Source: Cryptomeria japonica (lineage: Eukaryota; Streptophyta; Pinopsida; Cupressales; Cupressaceae). Taken from it: DNA of 64,000 bases. The stretch lies in the NCBI RefSeq assembly GCF_030272615.1, contig NC_081407.1:267539075-267603074 (forward strand), in the 5' to 3' direction. The notes under the pieces were generated by a model. The model made no database searches and had not been told where the DNA came from. It was given only the letters and a program-made list of their open reading frames with translations. The position numbers and the translations under genes are program-made. Shown here one piece after another: positions 47,150 through 59,012 of this stretch (the first letter of the stretch is position 1; each line of letters starts with the position of its first letter).

Positions 47150-50110
47150 ATGGAGGAGAAAAATCACTTCAATTTAGCGGAAGGCCTTGCAAAGTGTTGA
47201 ACATTGGCCGATATGTATGGTTAGTATCCAATTCGCATTCAAACTCGAAGTTATCTCCACTCAAACCGGTAGTTTACCAATGGCATGAGGACAAGTAGTT
47301 CTTATAACCGACAAACCGTGCATGCTAAGTGATTGATAAAAAGGAGTAAGCGGGGTCATAATAATCCAATCGGTAACTTATGGCACTTTCAAAAGTATCG
47401 ATGAGATAAATATTAAGAAGCCCGATCACTCCATCATCCTATATTAATCCTCAACTTGTGGCAACTTGGCAAAGATGATCAACATGCCGATATACTTGAT
47501 TTATGTCTTCTTCAATAACTTAGGTAAAATCAAAAGATAACAGCCTGTTCGAGTTCGGAAATCATTAATGTGAAGCTAGTTTTTATAACTAACTCCCAAA
47601 CGGCTTCGAAGTTCCTCTATCCAGCTCTTTCCAAGTTCTACACAACTTATGCCGATGATTAAGCTTTCGACTTAGACCAACATGGTTTCCTAGATGCTCC
47701 CAGTTCATGCTAAAATGGAGATGTAGATAGGGTACGTATGCTGTTAAAGGAAGACATGAAATGAATTCATCGAACATAAAGATTGCAGGCTAAGCATCAG
47801 AATAAACGTATGGAGTCGATAACTCATGCAATGGTTTGATAGAAGGCGTCAAAGGGATTCCATCTCAAGGAATGCAATGAAATGATCGTAGTCGACATAG
47901 ATAACCAGAAACTTTCAAGCAAAGGAGATTCGCAGATGCATAGCCAAATTCCACGACCTTTTACCAAAATGGAAGCTTTCGAACAGGTTACGGGCATCCA
48001 TCAAAGTGCCTCAAATCGATGTCATCTCATGACATGCGATGACTGCAAGATATGCACAAAATCAAGACTTGAAATGTGGAAGCATAGCCGAGGCATGTGA
48101 GATAGTCGGCATGATGCATCAAAGAAATGCGGTCTCATCACAGCGTATATAGAGATTGAATTTGTTGAAAAGGCTTTGAAAAGTTTTAAGAAATACACTT
48201 GCGGGTATAAAGCCAAATTCCACACTCATTTGCCAACAGCTTACACAGATAACAGAACAAGGAAAACATGATAAAAGTCCACATTTTTGTCAGATATTAT
48301 AGATGGAAAATGCATGCATATGTGGAAGCATAGACACGACATGAAAATGTTGACAGCCGCCTCATAAGAGAGGTCGTCCTATGGAACACAGTGATCATCG
48401 AGATTTGCAGTGAGTGGATTTGTTGAGGCATTAAAAACTTTCAAACAATTGCATTTCACCGTTGCAGGTTTGCGTAGATATGCATGCAAAATATGGGATG
48501 CAGTGGTTGCAGGATATACACAAATTCAATTTGTTGAAACGTCCTCACAAACTATCCAGCAAGCGCAGTGGCTAGGGTGGTAGAGAATTCTTTGGCAGAT
48601 ATTTTTGTTTGCATTGTTTCTATAGGCATATTTGTGAAATATCAAATCAAAATCCAAAAGTTTTCTCAACTCCTCTCTACCTGCAACGAAGTTATATAGA
48701 TAGCCAAGATATCATCTCATGGAAACACTTTTCTAAACATGCACGCATCATAAACAATGTGCCCAAGTTTTGAAGAATGTGTTCTTATAGCATAACTCAT
48801 TACTTGGCTGTTCATCAAGGGAAAGCTTCAAAGTTGTTTTGTTCTTTAGAATGAGAGAAATAATTTCTCTGTGTCCTTAGATGGCTGGATGGTGAGGTGG
48901 TTACAAGTACCATAGATGAAGCAAACAAAGATGGAAAGCACCTCAATATATCTCGCAACTTTGTTTTTCATCAAAGTTATAAAGTTTCAAGTTGTTCTTT
49001 GTAAAAGCGACTTAAGACGCTTATTGTAACTAAAGTTAGCTTGTAGGCTTTTGTAAAAGTTAGTTGTCCTAACTTGTTTCCAAAAGGTAGTTATTTGAAG
49101 TTGTCACTTGGGTAGTTGTCCTAAGTTGGTACTTAAGGTAGTTATCCTAAATGGTTATCAAGAGTTGGTTATCCTAAGTGGTTATTTAGGAAGTTATTCT
49201 AAGTAGTTACACAAAGTAGTTATGAGTTGGTTATTAAGGTAGTCATTGCAGGATGCCTATAAATACAAGGCCAATTCATTTGTAAGGAGAGATACTCAGA
49301 CAAAGGGGGGACTATGGAGAAATTCTTAGAGAAATAGTTTGAGAATTTTGTGTTTGCACTTTGTATAGAAGAGTTCTTGAGATTGTATAATTTCATGAAG
49401 ATAATAAAGGATGCATTTAGCTCGTATGTGCTAGATGTGCTTCTTAAGTTATTATTACTAATCTTTCGTATGTCAAATTAGTGATATCTTTTGTCTATGT
49501 GCAAATCATCTGTCATCTATTGGAATGCTTACAGTTCATGCAATTAATGTAATGAAACACAATCAAGCTTTAGTATCTTGGTTGGGATGTGCTAGAGTTA
49601 CCCATCTCTTCGTATGTTGAGATATTTGTGAATTAAACTTATATTGTGCTTAAATCCCCCTTTGTAGTCATTATCTATTGTGAAATCTCAATTGGTATTC
49701 GTATGTCTATTTTTGGGGTTTCCGTTCTTTATATTTCTTAGTTCTATGTTTTTCTCTTTTATGTACTTTCAGGTTAAAAGTACACAAAAATCTCAAAATA
49801 CCCCCCATCATACGAGGGAGCTGCCCCTCTCAAACACAGAGGAAGATTGTGGCCTCAACACAATCTCTCCAACTGTTGAAACGGTTATCACTTCTCTTCG
49901 GACGAACAGGATCAATTTTAAAGGAGAATCCGCAGTGACAAATCTGTTTACCAACACAATTAAAAATACTGAAATATATGATGAAAATTCAAATAAACAT
50001 TGAAGCGTAAATGCATTGCCCAAAAAAACCCAAAGGATTGCTTTCATCCTCTTATATGTTTAGGTCAGAATTTTAGGTCAGAATTTTAGAGGCACCCAAG
50101 TATATCTTTC
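47150..50110 (+). repeat. Possible LTR-like tract
   Basis: CCTATAAATACAAGG (49256) looks like an LTR promoter, followed by an R/U5-like stretch to about 49680. Upstream, GTAGTTATCCTAAGT-like units repeat at 49080-49240. No terminal repeats or target duplication were found, so this is only a suggestion. Confidence 0.3.
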
Positions 50111-52434
50111 GAGGAAAATGGCTATTGAAACTCCCTGACCTGAGGACTATTCTTCCGATTTTTAGCAGTCAAAATATATAGCACTAAACAAAATTCCCAT
50201 CTCCTTAGAATGCAGTCATCATTTATAGACACCTACTACTAGTTGTCATCACAAAGTAAATACATGCAGTTATTAGAAATTTTAACTCATTTTCACAGAT
50301 GAACTAACACATTGCTCCACAACTGCAGGGACATACCGACCAGCATAGAATTCAAGAGTTGAATTTGCTTTATACATTTGCACAAGAGAAACCTTCGATC
50401 ATCAGCGCAAGCATAGAAACCTGCTTCACTGCAATGAAAAGACACACCAGCATCAGTGAGGAATTTCCTCCTTGCGAAATTTACCGTGCATGATATGGGC
50501 ATTTATATTTCCTTCATTGCTAGAGAACATACTAATGTACTCCTCTGAACATTGGAAAGTGCCCTTCCTAACTAAAGAATTTAGAATCCTTTATAGATGA
50601 GTTATGTCAAATCCGTTTTAAGGGACTAATATAACTAGATCTTGTAAAAGTGTAATGCTTTTGTGATCACCATTGAGTGAGTATAATTTTCTTTTTATTG
50701 AGGAGGCTTGTCAGCAATCTTCTAAAGTCTTCAGTTGTTGTTGTAGGCTGCAAGGAGGCCCCATCGAAAGCTTGATTTGTGAGGAAACTTCCTTTGATAC
50801 TTAAATGAGCTTGAGGATTTCTTTGACATCTTATTCATTGTGATGATTGTACATCAGATGAGTAGTGTCTTGAATGCCCTTTTAAATAATGTAGTCCTCT
50901 TAGGCTCCTAACAATCTAACTTTTGTCTATGGAGCATACACATGCATCTCTGGTCGTCTTTATTATTATATAAAAATTAAAATAGAATGTTTTTTTTAAT
51001 TAATTAATAATCATGATCAAAGGTAAATCCTGAATGTAAATTGTAAAGCTAAGGTGATTGTCTTCAACATTTGAGGGGCATGTTATCTAGATTTACGTGT
51101 TAGTAAAAGGTTGGTGTACACCTTACATAATATTGAATTAATTTAATAATGTAAAATAAATATTTGGTTGTGGTACATCTTAGTGATGTGCTTAGCTACA
51201 TTAAATATGTATTTGGAGTTATTGGTAAAGTTGTATGTAACATTAGATTAGTTATTTATGTGTAGAAGACAGAGTAATTAATTATTATTTGGAGGAAGAT
51301 ATTTAATAATGTGAAAACTTAGTACTCAAAATGGCTTGACTATCATTGTATTAAGTTTTCTTTTGAAGAGTGCATATGTGAAACATAGCATGAGTTGTGT
51401 GGATACATGCTTAGATGCATGAAGGATGCATTGGAGAGGTTTGATGTTCTAGGAATACTTATGGAGACTCTGTAAGTGTATTGTACTATTAAATTGCTAA
51501 ATAATACATTGAGTGTCAACACTTTTGAAAATTATGTTTTTCCCTCTATGAAGATTTTCCCAATGTATATCTTGTGTTATCTTGTAATTTGTCTTCAATA
51601 TTTGCATATGGTTATTTTGTATGCATGCTTTTCTCCAATAGGGTTATGTAGCAAATGGATTGATCATCTTGTGTGATTTTCTTAACATTTATATCTTTTG
51701 AAAAGTGAAACCTACTAGATGATGACAATTTAAACATACTTTGTGAAATTTATTAGGACATCATTTAGCTTAAGCTTGCCTCACTCTTGTGTCTTTGTAT
51801 TAGTTATTTTTCACTTTCTTTTTCTACTTTCAATGCTTTGAAACATTTTAAAGATATCTCTTCAAAGATGCACGTTTATGAGAAACTCTAAAGTTTTGGT
51901 TGATCATTTCCAAAGAAATTTCTCCTCACTTTCAATAGTGGCAACTAAACGAATGAAAGGAAGATAGAACATCTTCATTTATGGTTTGAATATTATTAAG
52001 TGGAATCATTCTATCGGGGAAGAAAATTAGGTTGCTATTTTTTTGGATAAATCAACTTGTAATTGGAATAACATTAAGGTTGATACCAAAAAAAATCAAA
52101 ATATTCAATGTCCTTGTAAATTCAATGCAATGCCTGTATAGATTCTTGATTCATGCTAGTGCACTGGTATATTGGTTCTTGTGTTGTTCTTGTGTTAATT
52201 TATTTTTAACTTGATAAACATTACTTCCAATATTCAGAGCATGTATAATCTTTAGGGTAACAAAAATGTATGCCTTGTTCATGGGGTTTAGAGGGTTCCT
52301 CCTCTCTTTTTTATTATATATTTTCAATCCATCTAAAAATATATATATTTTCTAGAATTGTTGTAACATAAGTCTTTAATACTAGCATACCTACTTTACA
52401 ATTTGTTGTTTTAATATAACATTCTCTCTGTTAA
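50111..52434. other. Non-coding DNA without recognised features
   Basis: AT-rich sequence; the short open frames here have no recognisable domain. Confidence 0.45.
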
Positions 52435-52980
52435 AAAATATATTTAGAATCACTCGTTCATGGGTTGCCTAGGGTTAATCCTGTGAATGTCCCTATGGAT
52501 GGGGAGACGGTGAAATGGTCAAAACCAGAGAAAGGGTGGGTGAAAATAAATTTTGATGGGGCATCAAAAGGTAATCCAGGGATTTCAGGTGCGGGATGTG
52601 TGGCTTGTGATGATGAAGGGAAGATCCTCTGTACGGGTGCAAGAAGGTTACGAGATGGCACTAATAATGAAGCGGAGGCTCATGCGGCCTTACTAGCAAT
52701 TGAACTGGCAACAAATATGAAGGTGACGACGGTACACTTGGAGGGTGACTCCCAAATTGTAGTCCAGACCTTGATTAAAGGCAACACACCGTGCTGGAAA
52801 TTGAATAAATATGTACATAATATAAGTGAAAAGTTGAAATCTTTCCAAAATTATTGCATCTCGCATGTGAAAAGGGAAAGAAATGTTATTGCGGATGGGT
52901 TGTCGAATGATGCGTGTGAGCTCGCACTAGGGGAAGTGAAGTGGCGTGACTGCAAAAAAGAAATAGTTAGTTGGAGTTAA
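52435..52980 (+). CDS. RNase H-like protein
   Basis: The frame is open from 52435; the first ATG is at 52495 (MDGETVKWSKPEKGW). It is a type-1 RNase H domain of the kind seen at the C-terminus of plant LINEs and in single-domain plant RNase H-like proteins. All four acidic catalytic positions can be seen: NFDGASKGNPG, NNEAEAHAA, LEGDSQIVV and the Asp of VIADGLSN. The frame ends at TAA 52978-52980, but the same frame continues after it (next entry). It may be the surviving 3' part of a LINE or a remnant of a larger gene; no reverse transcriptase was seen upstream. Confidence 0.7.
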   Translation, partial: KIYLESLVHGLPRVNPVNVPMDGETVKWSKPEKGWVKINFDGASKGNPGISGAGCVACDDEGKILCTGARRLRDGTNNEAEAHAALLAIELATNMKVTTVHLEGDSQIVVQTLIKGNTPCWKLNKYVHNISEKLKSFQNYCISHVKRERNVIADGLSNDACELALGEVKWRDCKKEIVSWS

Positions 52981-53409
52981 GACTACTTACCAAGTCTGTA
53001 CGCCAAACAATTCAAATTTCTTGTTAGACAGTCGGCTTTTCTTCTACATAAGGTCAAGTTAATGAGCATTTATTGTGAAATGCTCTCTGAAATGGTGGCA
53101 ATGGTGGAGTGCTTTGCATTGAATACTAATTTCAAAATGCCTGCTCATTTAATGAAAAGAGTTGGTAAGTTGGTGAAGCTAAATTTTGGACAGATTTCAT
53201 CGAAATTCTTTGCAACTATTCAGCGTGTACAGAAATGGAAGCCAATTTCACTCTGGAGTCTTCCAATCTTATGCCATCTTTTCGAGGACCTGTCCCCCTC
53301 AAGAAGCTTGAGAAGATGTTCCTGGCAAAAGATCCAATGTTCTTGAAGGCAATTCAATTGGTTTTGGGAGAAGAGGTGGTGGTTATCGGCCACTGATACA
53401 AGTGCGGAG
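52981..53409 (+). pseudogene. Downstream extension of the RNase H ORF, first part
   Basis: Directly after the TAA the same frame reads DYLPSLYAKQFKFLV... to KMPAHLMKRVG, then a one-base shift near 53166-53185 carries it into AKFWTDFIEILCNYSACTE and KKLEKMFLAKDPMFLKAIQ, with a TGA at 53394-53396. I know no domain like it. It stops where Copia D is inserted and seems to resume at 58470. Confidence 0.45.
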
Positions 53410-53705
53410 TGTTGTGAAATATGGATCGAAGAAAAATGATAGCGATTCTAGAAGACTAATTGCTGTGAGTTATTGATCGTCTCCATCATTGAATCTGGTT
53501 TAAATACAAGAGGAAAGGTTGCCTACGTAGGGACATGTCCATACGTGGCAGTTGCCACGTATGGACATGTCCCTACGGAGGCAACCGTTCATAACAATTA
53601 GTTTGTTTATGTTTAATTTCCAAAATGTATGCTCTGTTAATATATCACTCTCCAGATAATAACCGATTTACCATTAGTTAGATTCATGAGGGCTATATCT
53701 TAACA
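53410..53705 (-). repeat. Copia D 3' LTR with a 25-bp perfect palindrome
   Basis: It contains arms 53526-53550 and 53553-53577 around a GT loop, pairing at all 25 positions. The arms hold TACGTGGCA, an ACGTGGC (G-box/ABRE-type) core. The polypurine tract (AAGAGGGAG on minus) lies next to it at 53706-53714. Confidence 0.9.
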
Positions 53706-54104
53706 CTCCCTCTTAGCAGGAGTGGATCTAAGTAATTTTCTTGGGAGCATATTCTGTCATGAATTTCGACACAATTCGGGACAACATTTAATATAGTCTT
53801 GTCATGACAATAAACTCAATATCATGATATCCGGCTCAGTCCGGGACAATCACTTAAGAAGTCAATCATGAGATGATCACATACTTTAGGATCAAGATAT
53901 CTGGCACAGTCCGGGACAACAACTTAATGTAGTCAATCTTGACACTTGGTCAACTATTGTCAAGATCATCACCTTGAAATAGTAACCTTAAACATAAGAA
54001 GATTGTCATCTTCTTGAACACAGTTAGAATATTGCAATATACATTTTATTTATTTATTCATGAACAAATTACACATGGTAGGAATTTCATCCTAATAATC
54101 TCAA
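53706..54104 (-). repeat. 3' untranslated part of Copia D with three short repeats
   Basis: Three diverged copies, 64-70 bp apart (about 53773, 53837, 53907), share CCGGGACAA followed by CTTAA and AGTCAATC on the plus strand. No coding sequence. Confidence 0.7.
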
Positions 54105-56160
54105 TTATAATCTAGTCATACCAAGTTTACTTCTGAAGTATTCTATCTTCAATCTTGCAAGTGGCTTGGTGAAGATATCAACATTTTGTTCTTCAGTACT
54201 GATGTACACTAGTTTTATGACGTTTCGATCTACCATATCTCTTATGTAGTGATAAGGGATCTCAATATGTTTGGATCGATTGTGAAAAAACTGGATTTAC
54301 TGAGAGCTTGATATAGCTCTGATTATCACAGTGAATTATTGTTGAATTCAGAGTTTTTTCAAATAATCCAAATAATAACTTTCTTAGCCATACCGCTTCA
54401 CGAGCTCCCATGGAGGCTGCCATATATTCTGCTTTGGTGGAGCTTTGTGCAACTACTAACTGTTTTCTGCTTAACCAAGATATCATAGCAGAACCAAGAC
54501 TGAAGCAACACCCTATAGTACTTTTACGGTCAGTGGTACTTCCGGCCCAATCAGAATCAGAATATCCTTCAAGTTGAATCTCAGCATTTTCATACTTTAA
54601 GCCAAGTCCGATTGTGCCTTGTAAATATCTTAGAATGTGTTTAGCAGCCTTTAGATGTATCTTCTTAGGTTCACACATGAAGTGACTTAATACATTTGTA
54701 GCATAGCAGATATGAGGACGAGTATTTACCAAATACATGAGTGAACCGACGATTTGTCTGTAGAGTGTGGGATCTGTAGGTTCTGAATCTTCTGCCTCAA
54801 TTTTCAGCTTGTGCAAATTAGTTTCCATTGGTGTAGCTAATGGCTTACACTCCATCATCCCAAATCTAGTTAAAATATCTGTGGTGTACTTTCCTTGATT
54901 TAGGAGGATGTAGTTTTTCTTCTGCCATACTTCTAATCCCAAAAAATAATGTAGAAGCCCTAGATCCTTCATATCGAATTCTGCTGCCAGATCTTGCTTA
55001 CATTTCTCAATGAGATTATCCTCTCTTGTTATCAAAAGATCATCCACGTAAAGGACCAATATAATCATATTGCCATTTGAAGCCTTGAAGTAGATGTTAG
55101 GATCTGCTAGGTTCTTGGAGTACCCTAGTTTGGAGAGATAGTTGTCTATCCTTGCATACCAGGCCCTAGGTGCTTGTTTTAACCCATAGAGAGCTTTCTT
55201 TAGTTTACAAACATAGCAATTTTTATCATATATGGTGAATCCTTCTGGTTGTTCTATATATGCTTCTTCTTCAATTGAACCATTTAGGAAGGCAGTCTTT
55301 ATGTCCATTTGGTGAATTTCCCATCCTTTGGATGCTGCAATTGCAATGATTGTTCTTACTAACGTATACCGGGCAACTGGGGCAAATGTCTCTTCATAAT
55401 CGATTCCTGCTTTCTGAGAGAATCCCCTGGCCACAAAGCGAGCTTTATGTTTTTCAATGCTGCCATCAGATGCATATTTGATCTTGAATAACCACTTGGA
55501 TGAGACAACTGATTTGTCTTTTGGTCTAGGCACTATATCCCAAACATCATTCTTTAGTATAGATTGATATTCTTCAACCATAGCATCTTTCCAAGCCTGT
55601 TTTGATAAGGCTTCTCTGACATTTGTTGGTTCAGAATTTGTGAGTTCGGTTAGAAGTGCAACATAACATTTTAGAGTTCTTGTTCTCTTATTTTCTTTGG
55701 AAATTTCATTTGGTTCTACATTATTCTCTTCAATCATTTTCCTTGCCCATAGAGGTCTTTTCTTGTTATTGAGTGTTTCAATATTTTCATCAACAAGAGG
55801 TTCAGAAGCTCTTATGATGTCCTCCCTCTCAGTGTCTGAAGGTTTGGAATTTTCTATGATATTCTCCCTCTCAATCTCAATTATGTGATCTTCTTCTTCT
55901 TTAGTAATGTTATCATCATCGGGTTCTTTGAGTGTAGTGTTTTCTTCAAACTTTACATCTCTACTTATCTCAACAGATTTTTTTCCTGGAATGTAAATGC
56001 GATATCCTTTAGTATTTTCACTATAGCCAATGAAGATACCTCTTTTTTCGGATGGTTCTAGTTTTGTCCTCTTGTCTTTAGGAACATGTATATATACGGG
56101 ACAACGAAATATCCTTAAATGACTTAAGTCTGGTTTGTTCCCTGTAAAAAGCTTCTTCAA
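54105..56160 (-). pseudogene. Copia D integrase end, reverse transcriptase and RNase H
   Basis: A 632-residue open segment (to 54262) carries GNKPDLSHLRIF, SVVSSKWLFKIKYA, HQMDIKTAFLNGS, the catalytic YVDDLLIT, DLGLLHYFLGLEVWQ, GSLMYLVNTRPH and SDWAGSTTDRKS. A one-base insertion near 54282 (PVFSQ instead of PVFH) shifts the frame; beyond it the last Pol codons, including DIFTKPLARLKIEYF, run to TAA 54105-54107. Catalytic residues of reverse transcriptase are intact. Confidence 0.88.
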
Positions 56161-57480
56161 GAGTTATGTTTTCTAGAACTGAGTGCAGACATCTTGTTTT
56201 GAATGTAGACTGCTATATTTGAAGCTTCTGCCCAGAATGAAGTGTGTAAGTTTTGGTCATGCATCATGGCTTTTGTTGCTTCAATTATGGTTCTGTTCTT
56301 TCTTTTCGCTACTCCATTCTGTTGTGGATTATATGGTACAGTATACTCCCTCTTAATCCCAACAGAATTACAAAAGTCTTTGAAGTTGTCAGATGTATAT
56401 TCTCCCCCATTGTCGGATCTTAACACCTTAATTTTCTTCCCTGACTGGTTTTCTACTAGTGCCTTGAATTCTTTGAACTTAGATAGTACTTCATTTGAAT
56501 CTTTGCACTTTAGAAAATATATCCATGTTTTTCGAGAGTAGTAGTCAACAAAGATTATGTAGTATAAGGATCCAGTTAGGGATGGTGTTGACATGGGACC
56601 GCATAGGTCTGAGTGAATTAGTTCTAAAATAACTTTTGATTTGTGCTTGCTTGAGGGAAAAGAAACTTTCACATTCTTTCCCAAGGCACATCCTTTGCAA
56701 ATGCCTGTGTGTTCAGATTTTAGTTGGGGCAGTCCTGAAGTAATCTTCTTTATGTTGGATAGAGCACTATATCTTAGGTGTCCTAATCTTTTGTGCCATA
56801 ATTCATTATTATTTGAAACTTCAAGATTTAGTGCTTCCTTTTGATCACTGCATAGTTTGTATGGGCTACCGTCTCTTGAACCTACTGTTATGGCATTTTT
56901 TATATTTGTATTTTTAGGCCAGAGTAGAACTTTATCTTCATCGAAGGTAACCCGATATCCTTGATCAGCTAGGCCTGAGATTGAGACTAGATTTCTTTTT
57001 ATTCCAGGTACAAACAGAACATCCTTTAATTGTAGAGATACTCCATTTCTTAGTTTGATAGTACAGGTCCCAATTCCTTTCACAGGATATGTGGAGTTAT
57101 CTCCAATAGTAACCTCTTCACTTGAGTGCCCGTTAAGTGTTTCAAACTGATTTCTGAATCTAGTTATATGCCTTGATGCTCCACTGTCTACGATCCAAGT
57201 GTTTTTATTTGTATTTATTTCGCTTGATAGGGCTAAGAAGAAAAGTGAGTTTTCTCCTTTGACTTCCGCTAGAGTAGCTTGTGTTTTCTTCCTTTCTGGA
57301 CAATTCCTATGAGTGTGCCCATATTTGTCGCATTTGTAACACTGAATTTTAGACATATCTCTTTTCTGATGGTTTTTATTTCCTCTCTTCCGTTTGGAGA
57401 ACTTTTTCTTTTTGTTGAAGGTATTTGTATTAAGTGCTTGGATTTCTCCTTCTTTATTTGTCCCTAATCCTCTTGAGATT
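56161..57480 (-). pseudogene. Copia D zinc knuckle, protease and integrase
   Basis: CYKCDKYGHTHRNC, the protease (WIVDSGASRHIT, with DSG intact), the pre-integrase segment (LWHKRLGHLR, CKGCALGKN) and the integrase core (HSDLCGPM, DYYSRKTW, LRSDNGGEY, NPQQNGVAKRKNRT) all read in one frame. Two one-base shifts at about 56165-56215 break the link to the next piece. Confidence 0.88.
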
Positions 57481-57482
57481 AG

Positions 57483-58039
57483 TCAAGATTCCTCTTGAAT
57501 GCACTCATTCTTAAGTTGTTCAAATTTGGGTAAGGGGGGTGTTCTGCTAATACATTGAATGTAGGATTCCCATGAAATTGGTAATCCTCTTAGGGCTATG
57601 AGAGAGATTTCTTGATCATCTACCTCATTTCTAATAGTTTGTAATTGGTCTTTTACTTCAGATATCCTTGAAAAGTATGTAGATATTGTATCATCTTTAT
57701 TCATCTTTATGTTTAAAAGTTGTTGTTTCAAGGTTAACATTCTGCTCGCATTGTTAACTTCATATGTATTTTTAATGGTTTAAATACTTCATATGCTTTA
57801 GGCAGTCTGGCTATAGATGGAAGAATATGATCTTTGACTGAGTTAATAATTATTTTCTTTGCTTTATTATTATGCCTTTTCCAGGTAGATTTCTCTGGTT
57901 CATCATTTGGCATGTCTAGATTTTCTTCTATGTAAGACTCTAATTCTAGTTCTTCAAGAATGGCAATGATTCGTATCTTCCAGGAAACGAAGTTGGAGGC
58001 TCCTTCGAGTCTATCTTCCACTCTCATATTACTTGACAT
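57483..58039 (-). pseudogene. Copia D Gag
   Basis: The start MSSNMRVEDRLEGASNFVSW is typical of this Copia group. It continues with KDHILPSIARLP, then shifts by one base near 57770, and goes on with MLTLKQQLLNIKMNKDDTIS and LPKFEQLKNECIQEES before a TGA (probably an old CGA) at the ORF end. Confidence 0.85.
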
Positions 58040-58160
58040 TTTGAATATTTTCTTAGTCGGATACATCCTCTGCGTATATAGCCTCTGCGTTGATTTGTTA
58101 TTTACTTCCAATAAATGCTTATGAGTAATATGGCTGTCTAATTTATTCTCTTAATAACCT

Positions 58161-58173
58161 GGCTCTGATACCA
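58161..58173 (-). other. Copia D primer-binding site
   Basis: On minus TGGTATCAGAGCC directly follows the 5' LTR; it is a standard initiator tRNA-Met site. Confidence 0.9.
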
Positions 58174-58469
58174 TGTTGTGAAATATGGATCGAAGAAAAA
58201 TGACAGCGATTCTGGAAGACTGATTGTCATGAGTTATTGATCGTCTCCATCATTGAATCTGGTTTAAATACAAGAGGAAAGGTTGCCTACGTAGGGACAT
58301 GTCCATACATGGCAATTGCCATGTATGGACATGTCCCTACGGAGGCAACCGTTCATAACAATTAGTTTGTTTGTGTTTAATTTCCAAACTGTATGCTCTG
58401 TTAATATATCACTCTCCAGATAATAACCGATTTACCATTAGTTAGATTCATGAGGGCTATATCTTAACA
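58174..58469 (-). repeat. Copia D 5' LTR with the variant palindrome
   Basis: The palindrome is again perfect over 25 bp (58290-58314 and 58317-58341, loop AT), although both arms differ from the 3' LTR: TACATGGCA and TGCCATGTA replace TACGTGGCA and TGCCACGTA. Confidence 0.9.
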
Positions 58470-59012
58470 GTTGATATTTACTCGCTTATAATGGCGTGGG
58501 GACTGGAGCTAGGATACATTTGTGAGGAGGTGAGAAAAGTGTTGAAGAAAATCATTCCAAAAGAGTACTTGTTAAATTTGGAGTCCCTGCTGGAATGGGT
58601 TGTGCCAGGATGGGGTTTCAATCTTGCTGAAGGCATCCCTGAGGAGAATAGGGAGTTGCGGGCAAGGCATTTGTGAATCCAGTTCCTTCACCGTCGTGAG
58701 GAAGCCAGAGCTCACTTTATAGATGATGTGAAGCGAGGGTGGGAAGGGTTGACAATTTTTGTCCAGATAATGGAGATTGAAGAGGTAATTTGGCAAGAGG
58801 GTGGGGAGAGAGTGGCAGAGGAGTTGAGATACAGGAGGCCAATCATGCGAAAATTATCTTTAGAATTGTCAAAACAGGGTGCAGTGGGTGGTGCGGAGGG
58901 TGGAAGCGGTGGTGAGTCAGAAAAACCAACTTCGCGAGGGGCAGTGGCTGAGGATGCAGAAGGAAGAACTGGAGTTTCACACACCTCTACAGGAAGAAGA
59001 GGATCTTGCTGA
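58470..59012 (+). pseudogene. RNase H ORF extension, second part
   Basis: The frame reads VDIYSLIMAWGLELGYICEE and onward, one TGA at 58674-58676 (H L * I Q F L), then HRREEARAHFIDDVKRGWEG to a stop at 59010-59012. The tail is rich in Gly, Glu and Ser. Joined to the left side through a partly deleted target duplication, it continues the segment that ends KCG. No family was recognised. Confidence 0.45.

Larger units (their letters stand above)
53410..58469 (-). mobile_element. Copia D, near-complete LTR retrotransposon
   Basis: Two 296-bp LTRs (TGTT...AACA) surround a complete set of Copia domains read on minus. PBS and polypurine tract are in place. Four frameshifts and at least one stop make it inactive. 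By eye the LTRs differ at roughly ten positions. The flanks are CGGAG (left) and GTTGA (right), so no intact target duplication exists; loss of four bases on the right would explain this. It splits an RNase H-associated ORF. Confidence 0.9.

Noticed and set aside
49680-50003. 107-codon ORF with a hydrophobic N-terminus resembling a signal peptide
   Set aside because: TTG-type or uncertain start, no homologue recalled, and a possible LTR context; not enough support.
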